Shown here: positions 61,378 through 64,000 of the stretch, piece by piece
Layout of the letters: each line of letters starts with the position of its first letter
Position numbering within the stretch: the stretch's first letter is position 1
Assembly (NCBI GenBank): GCA_947167015.1
Contig: CAMVGM010000001.1
Location: 54,372-118,371 of the forward strand
Direction of reading: 5' to 3'
From: an uncultured Bacteroidales bacterium
GTDB lineage: Bacteria; Bacteroidota; Bacteroidia; Bacteroidales; UBA932
Length of the DNA stretch: 64,000 nucleotides
Program-made: the position numbers and the translations under genes
The notes under the pieces: generated by a model
The model's database searches: none
The model's input: the letters and a program-made list of their open reading frames with translations, nothing else
Told to the model about the DNA's origin: nothing

Positions 61378-63687
61378 CTATTCTTTCTTTAGTTCTTCCG
61401 CCGGATTGGTCCGGGCGGCGCGCAGCGTCTGCCAGAGCACGGCGAGGAAGGAGATGGCCAGGGCGATGAAGGCGCCGGCGACAAACACCCAGCCGTAGTG
61501 GTCGATCCGATACCAGAACTGGCGCAAATACCGTTCGGACAGGAAGATAGCAAAAGGAATGCCGATAAGGACGGCGATTCCGACCAAGATCATGTATTCG
61601 CGAACCGAACGCACCGTCTCGGAGGTGACGGTGCCACCGAAGACCTTGCGGATGGCGATGTCCTTGGTCTGCATCCCGGTATAGTAGGCGCTCATCGCAA
61701 CCAGGCCCAGCAAGGAGATCAGGGTCGCCAGGAGCATGAAAAGCTCGATCAGGCTGATGAAGTTACGAGTTGTCTCCATACTCTTCTCGATCAATTCCGG
61801 GATGTATCCAAAAGTGTTTTCTCCATATTCTTCTTTCCCGGTGATACGAAAGCTTTCCGCCCTTCCAATCTCCTTCAGTTCTGCACGGACTTCTTCATCG
61901 AAGCGGTTCAGTTTCAAGACGACTGTCGAATTATATTCCAAATCCTCTACCGACACAAGGCCGATTTGGTTGCCCTCCACTTCGGACGGACCCTTGACCG
62001 CGTAATCTTTTATGATTCCTCCGACATGAGCGTTTCCCAAGAAAAGAGTAAAGTTCTCCGGCAGGCTAGGGTTCTCTTCATCCAAGGAGAACACCCGGGC
62101 GGCCGATTCGGTGAACCACAATGAGTTTCGCATGGGGGTCCCATAATCTCTCACAACCTCGAAATCGAATATCCCGAAAGCATCCTCATCGCATTGGAGC
62201 ACGCCGGCGAGCACTTTCTGCCCGTCGATGGTCGTCGTGAGATTCATCTGTGGTTTGCAGGGATAGCCGTTGCTGGTGCCGAGCTTGTCGACATAAGGCT
62301 TTTCAGAGAGAACGTCTTTTCCTATGGTTCCGCTGGAGATGTAATACAATCCATCCACGCTCGTTCCCAAAGGCATGTTCAGCAGATGATGGTATTGGAG
62401 CTCCATCACCAGGGCCAGGGAGATCAGCGCGACGGTGATCACGTTCTGTATGATGATGAAGACCCGGGACAGGACCGTCTTGGCCTGCCGGCGCTGCTCT
62501 CCTTTGATAACCTCCACCGCTTTGTAGCGGGAAGTCATCCACGCGGGAATGAGTCCGGAAACCAGGCCGATCAGGACGGCCAGCAAAGCATAAGCGCTCA
62601 GGTACAACGGAGAAAAAGCCACTTCGAGCCCGACATCTCCGGCTATATATCGGTTGAAAACCGGCTCCAGCGCCTTGGCCAGCAAGAATGCGAGCGCCAG
62701 GCAAATCACCACGAACAGGACGGACTCCGAAACATACCGCCACCGGATCCTTTCCCCGGACTCTCCCAGCGTCGAACGGATGGCCATCTCCTTGGCCCGC
62801 TTTCCAGCCAGGGCCACGCTGAGGTTGATGTAATTGAAAAGCGCCGAAGCAAGCAGGAGGATACCGACGGCAATCAGCACATAGACCAGCGTGGCGTTGC
62901 CCTGTTTCAAGATGCCCCCCGCTTTGAAGAAATATAGATCCTTGAATGGCATACTCATCGAACACTCCGGTTTATTGTCCGTGAACATCTTGGAGAATTC
63001 CCGGGTTACCAGCGTGTCGATGAGCGTCCTTACTTCCTGATGGTCAGCACCTTCCCGTAATCGGACCAGCACCAAATCAATCGGATTGACATACACCGAA
63101 GTTGAAGGGGCGTCGGCTTCCCTGAAAGAACGATAGATATCCGCCTCTTTCAGGAGGGAGCGTTCCGGCGACCGGAGAATGCCACCGACCACACAGGTAT
63201 CGTTCCGTCCCCGGATAATGATCGTCTTGCCCACCGGATCCATATCCGGGGAGATTGTCTTTGCAAACGACTCGCTCAGAATCACCTGACTCTTGTCACG
63301 CAGGACATCCACATTCCCGGAAAGGAAAGTCTGTGGCAATAAATCGAACACTTCAGGATCGATCTCATAAATATCGGATGTACCCGGGACCTGCTCGCCA
63401 TTGAACAAAACAGCGGAACCGAACAGGTCGATCCTTCCCGCTTCCTCGATATCCGGGATGCGGTCCTTAACGATAGCCATTTCACCCGGCCAAGCGTAAA
63501 AGAAGCCCTGCCGCCCGCTGGTAAGTGCATAAAGACGCTTGTAATCCGGAGCCCCTCTTGTAATAGCCATCTGCTGCCACGTGTAGCAGGCGATGATGAT
63601 CACGAACGCAAGGCTCGCGATGAGCCCCACCGCCTCGATGGCGGTGTACAACTTGTTGCGGGACAGGAATTTCAGGTAACTCTTCAT
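61378..63687 (-). CDS. MacB/FtsX-like ABC transporter permease, copy 2
   Basis: 769 aa from the ATG starting MKSYLKFLSRNKLYTAIEAV, nearly the same 18 residues as copy 1. Same two-lobed layout and the end LWQTLRAARTNPAEELKKE. FNYINLSVALAGKRAKEMAI at the first FtsX block and YYTGMQTKDIAIRKVFGGT in the second. The extracytoplasmic domains have diverged strongly from copy 1, while helices and ends stay close, suggesting tandem duplication followed by change in what is bound. Starts 2 nt from the stop of the third copy, so all three are one operon. Confidence 0.85.
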   Translation of the reverse strand: MKSYLKFLSRNKLYTAIEAVGLIASLAFVIIIACYTWQQMAITRGAPDYKRLYALTSGRQGFFYAWPGEMAIVKDRIPDIEEAGRIDLFGSAVLFNGEQVPGTSDIYEIDPEVFDLLPQTFLSGNVDVLRDKSQVILSESFAKTISPDMDPVGKTIIIRGRNDTCVVGGILRSPERSLLKEADIYRSFREADAPSTSVYVNPIDLVLVRLREGADHQEVRTLIDTLVTREFSKMFTDNKPECSMSMPFKDLYFFKAGGILKQGNATLVYVLIAVGILLLASALFNYINLSVALAGKRAKEMAIRSTLGESGERIRWRYVSESVLFVVICLALAFLLAKALEPVFNRYIAGDVGLEVAFSPLYLSAYALLAVLIGLVSGLIPAWMTSRYKAVEVIKGEQRRQAKTVLSRVFIIIQNVITVALISLALVMELQYHHLLNMPLGTSVDGLYYISSGTIGKDVLSEKPYVDKLGTSNGYPCKPQMNLTTTIDGQKVLAGVLQCDEDAFGIFDFEVVRDYGTPMRNSLWFTESAARVFSLDEENPSLPENFTLFLGNAHVGGIIKDYAVKGPSEVEGNQIGLVSVEDLEYNSTVVLKLNRFDEEVRAELKEIGRAESFRITGKEEYGENTFGYIPELIEKSMETTRNFISLIELFMLLATLISLLGLVAMSAYYTGMQTKDIAIRKVFGGTVTSETVRSVREYMILVGIAVLIGIPFAIFLSERYLRQFWYRIDHYGWVFVAGAFIALAISFLAVLWQTLRAARTNPAEELKKE

Positions 63688-63689
63688 AT

Positions 63690-64000
63690 CTATTCTTTTT
63701 TCAATTCTATGGCCGGATTGGTCCGGGCGGCCTTGAGGGTTTGCCAGAGGACGGTGCCGAAGGCGATGGCCAGCGAAATGACGGCCGCCACCACGAACAC
63801 CCATCCGTAGCCTTCAATCCGGTAAGCGAATCGCTCCAGATACACCCTTGCTGCCCAGACGGCCAGCGGGATGCCGATGAGGCAAGCCCCGCCCACCATC
63901 AGCATATAACTGCGGACGGTGCGCCAGGTCTCCTGCGAAACATCCGAGCCGAAGACCTTCCGCACGGCGATCTGCCGGGTATTTTCATCGGCGAAATAGG
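63690..64000 (-). CDS. MacB/FtsX-like ABC transporter permease, copy 3 (partial)
   Basis: Only the C-terminal part is in the window (about 103 residues; start lies beyond the right edge). It shows YFADENTRQIAVRKVFG, two or three helices and an end LWQTLKAARTNPAIELKKE, as in the other two copies. Truncated by the window, not by mutation. The ATPase and membrane-fusion partner are expected further upstream. Confidence 0.8.
   Translation of the reverse strand, partial: YFADENTRQIAVRKVFGSDVSQETWRTVRSYMLMVGGACLIGIPLAVWAARVYLERFAYRIEGYGWVFVVAAVISLAIAFGTVLWQTLKAARTNPAIELKKE

Noticed and set aside
59090..63687. Repeated permease genes as an assembly error
   Set aside because: The copies share only their ends and helices; ectodomains differ throughout, so they are genuine paralogs.

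Overview
The window reads as a chromosomal segment of a high-GC, Bacteroidota-type gut or rumen bacterium (order Bacteroidales is most likely; genus not resolvable from sequence alone). The main evidence is the SusC/SusD pair with a hybrid two-component regulator, BACON and FISUMP-like domain lipoproteins, the small acidic DUF2795 protein, many lipoboxes ending at Cys 17-25, and the Bacteroidota -7 promoter element TAnnTTTG, found upstream of at least a dozen genes. GC is high by eye across most of the window. The exception is an AT-richer island at about 16.77-18.8 kb. No rRNA, tRNA, CRISPR array, transposase or phage gene was recognised, and no gene-free stretch exceeds 300 bases.

Layout. 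(1) 0.15-9.5 kb: a membrane-spanning TPR/AraC-type regulator, divergent from two transcription units that share one promoter architecture (two 16-bp direct repeats at a 21-bp spacing, upstream of a TAnnTTTG box). Each unit starts with one or two tiny genes. They then encode surface lipoproteins: a BspA-like repeat protein, a fimbrillin/FISUMP-like protein, and a large BACON/Ig/LRR/thioredoxin/M64-peptidase protein. (2) 9.5-16.4 kb: an SH3-repeat protein with a type-B carboxylesterase, a condensation/acyltransferase-like protein, and a translationally coupled triad (amidohydrolase, zinc dehydrogenase, aldo-keto reductase) that fits an oxidative L-fucose/L-galactose-type sugar route. (3) 16.5-18.8 kb: DUF2795 protein, then the AT-richer island with a secreted unknown and a Fic protein with an HTH domain and an apparent self-operator. 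(4) 18.8-28.8 kb: CE1-like esterase, SGNH/CE12-like esterase, ADP-ribosylglycohydrolase, an M49-like lipoprotein whose zinc ligands are all replaced, a DASS/SLC13 transporter, rhomboid protease, UPF0145, MATE exporter, and a small alpha/beta hydrolase.

(5) 28.8-37.1 kb: GH9 enzyme, small lipoprotein, EamA transporter, ClpP, GH3 lipoprotein and an esterase lipoprotein. (6) 37.1-54.7 kb: a polysaccharide utilisation locus with a hybrid two-component sensor (HTCS), SusC, SusD, four CE1-like esterases (three in tandem), a type-B carboxylesterase and a second GH3. (7) 54.7-64 kb: housekeeping genes (LysM/glucosaminidase, RNase Z, ribosomal protein S1, RecR), then a tandem series of FtsX/MacB-like permeases running off the right edge.

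The genes suggest a surface-attached degrader of esterified plant polysaccharide. The HTCS senses released oligosaccharide and drives SusCD and the esterase/glucosidase set, while the GH9 and the other GH3 and esterases nearby add backbone cleavage and de-esterification. The most novel-looking part is the left-hand regulon: a kinase-less transmembrane AraC-type regulator, two matched promoters with AraC-style half-sites, small lead peptides and surface lipoproteins.
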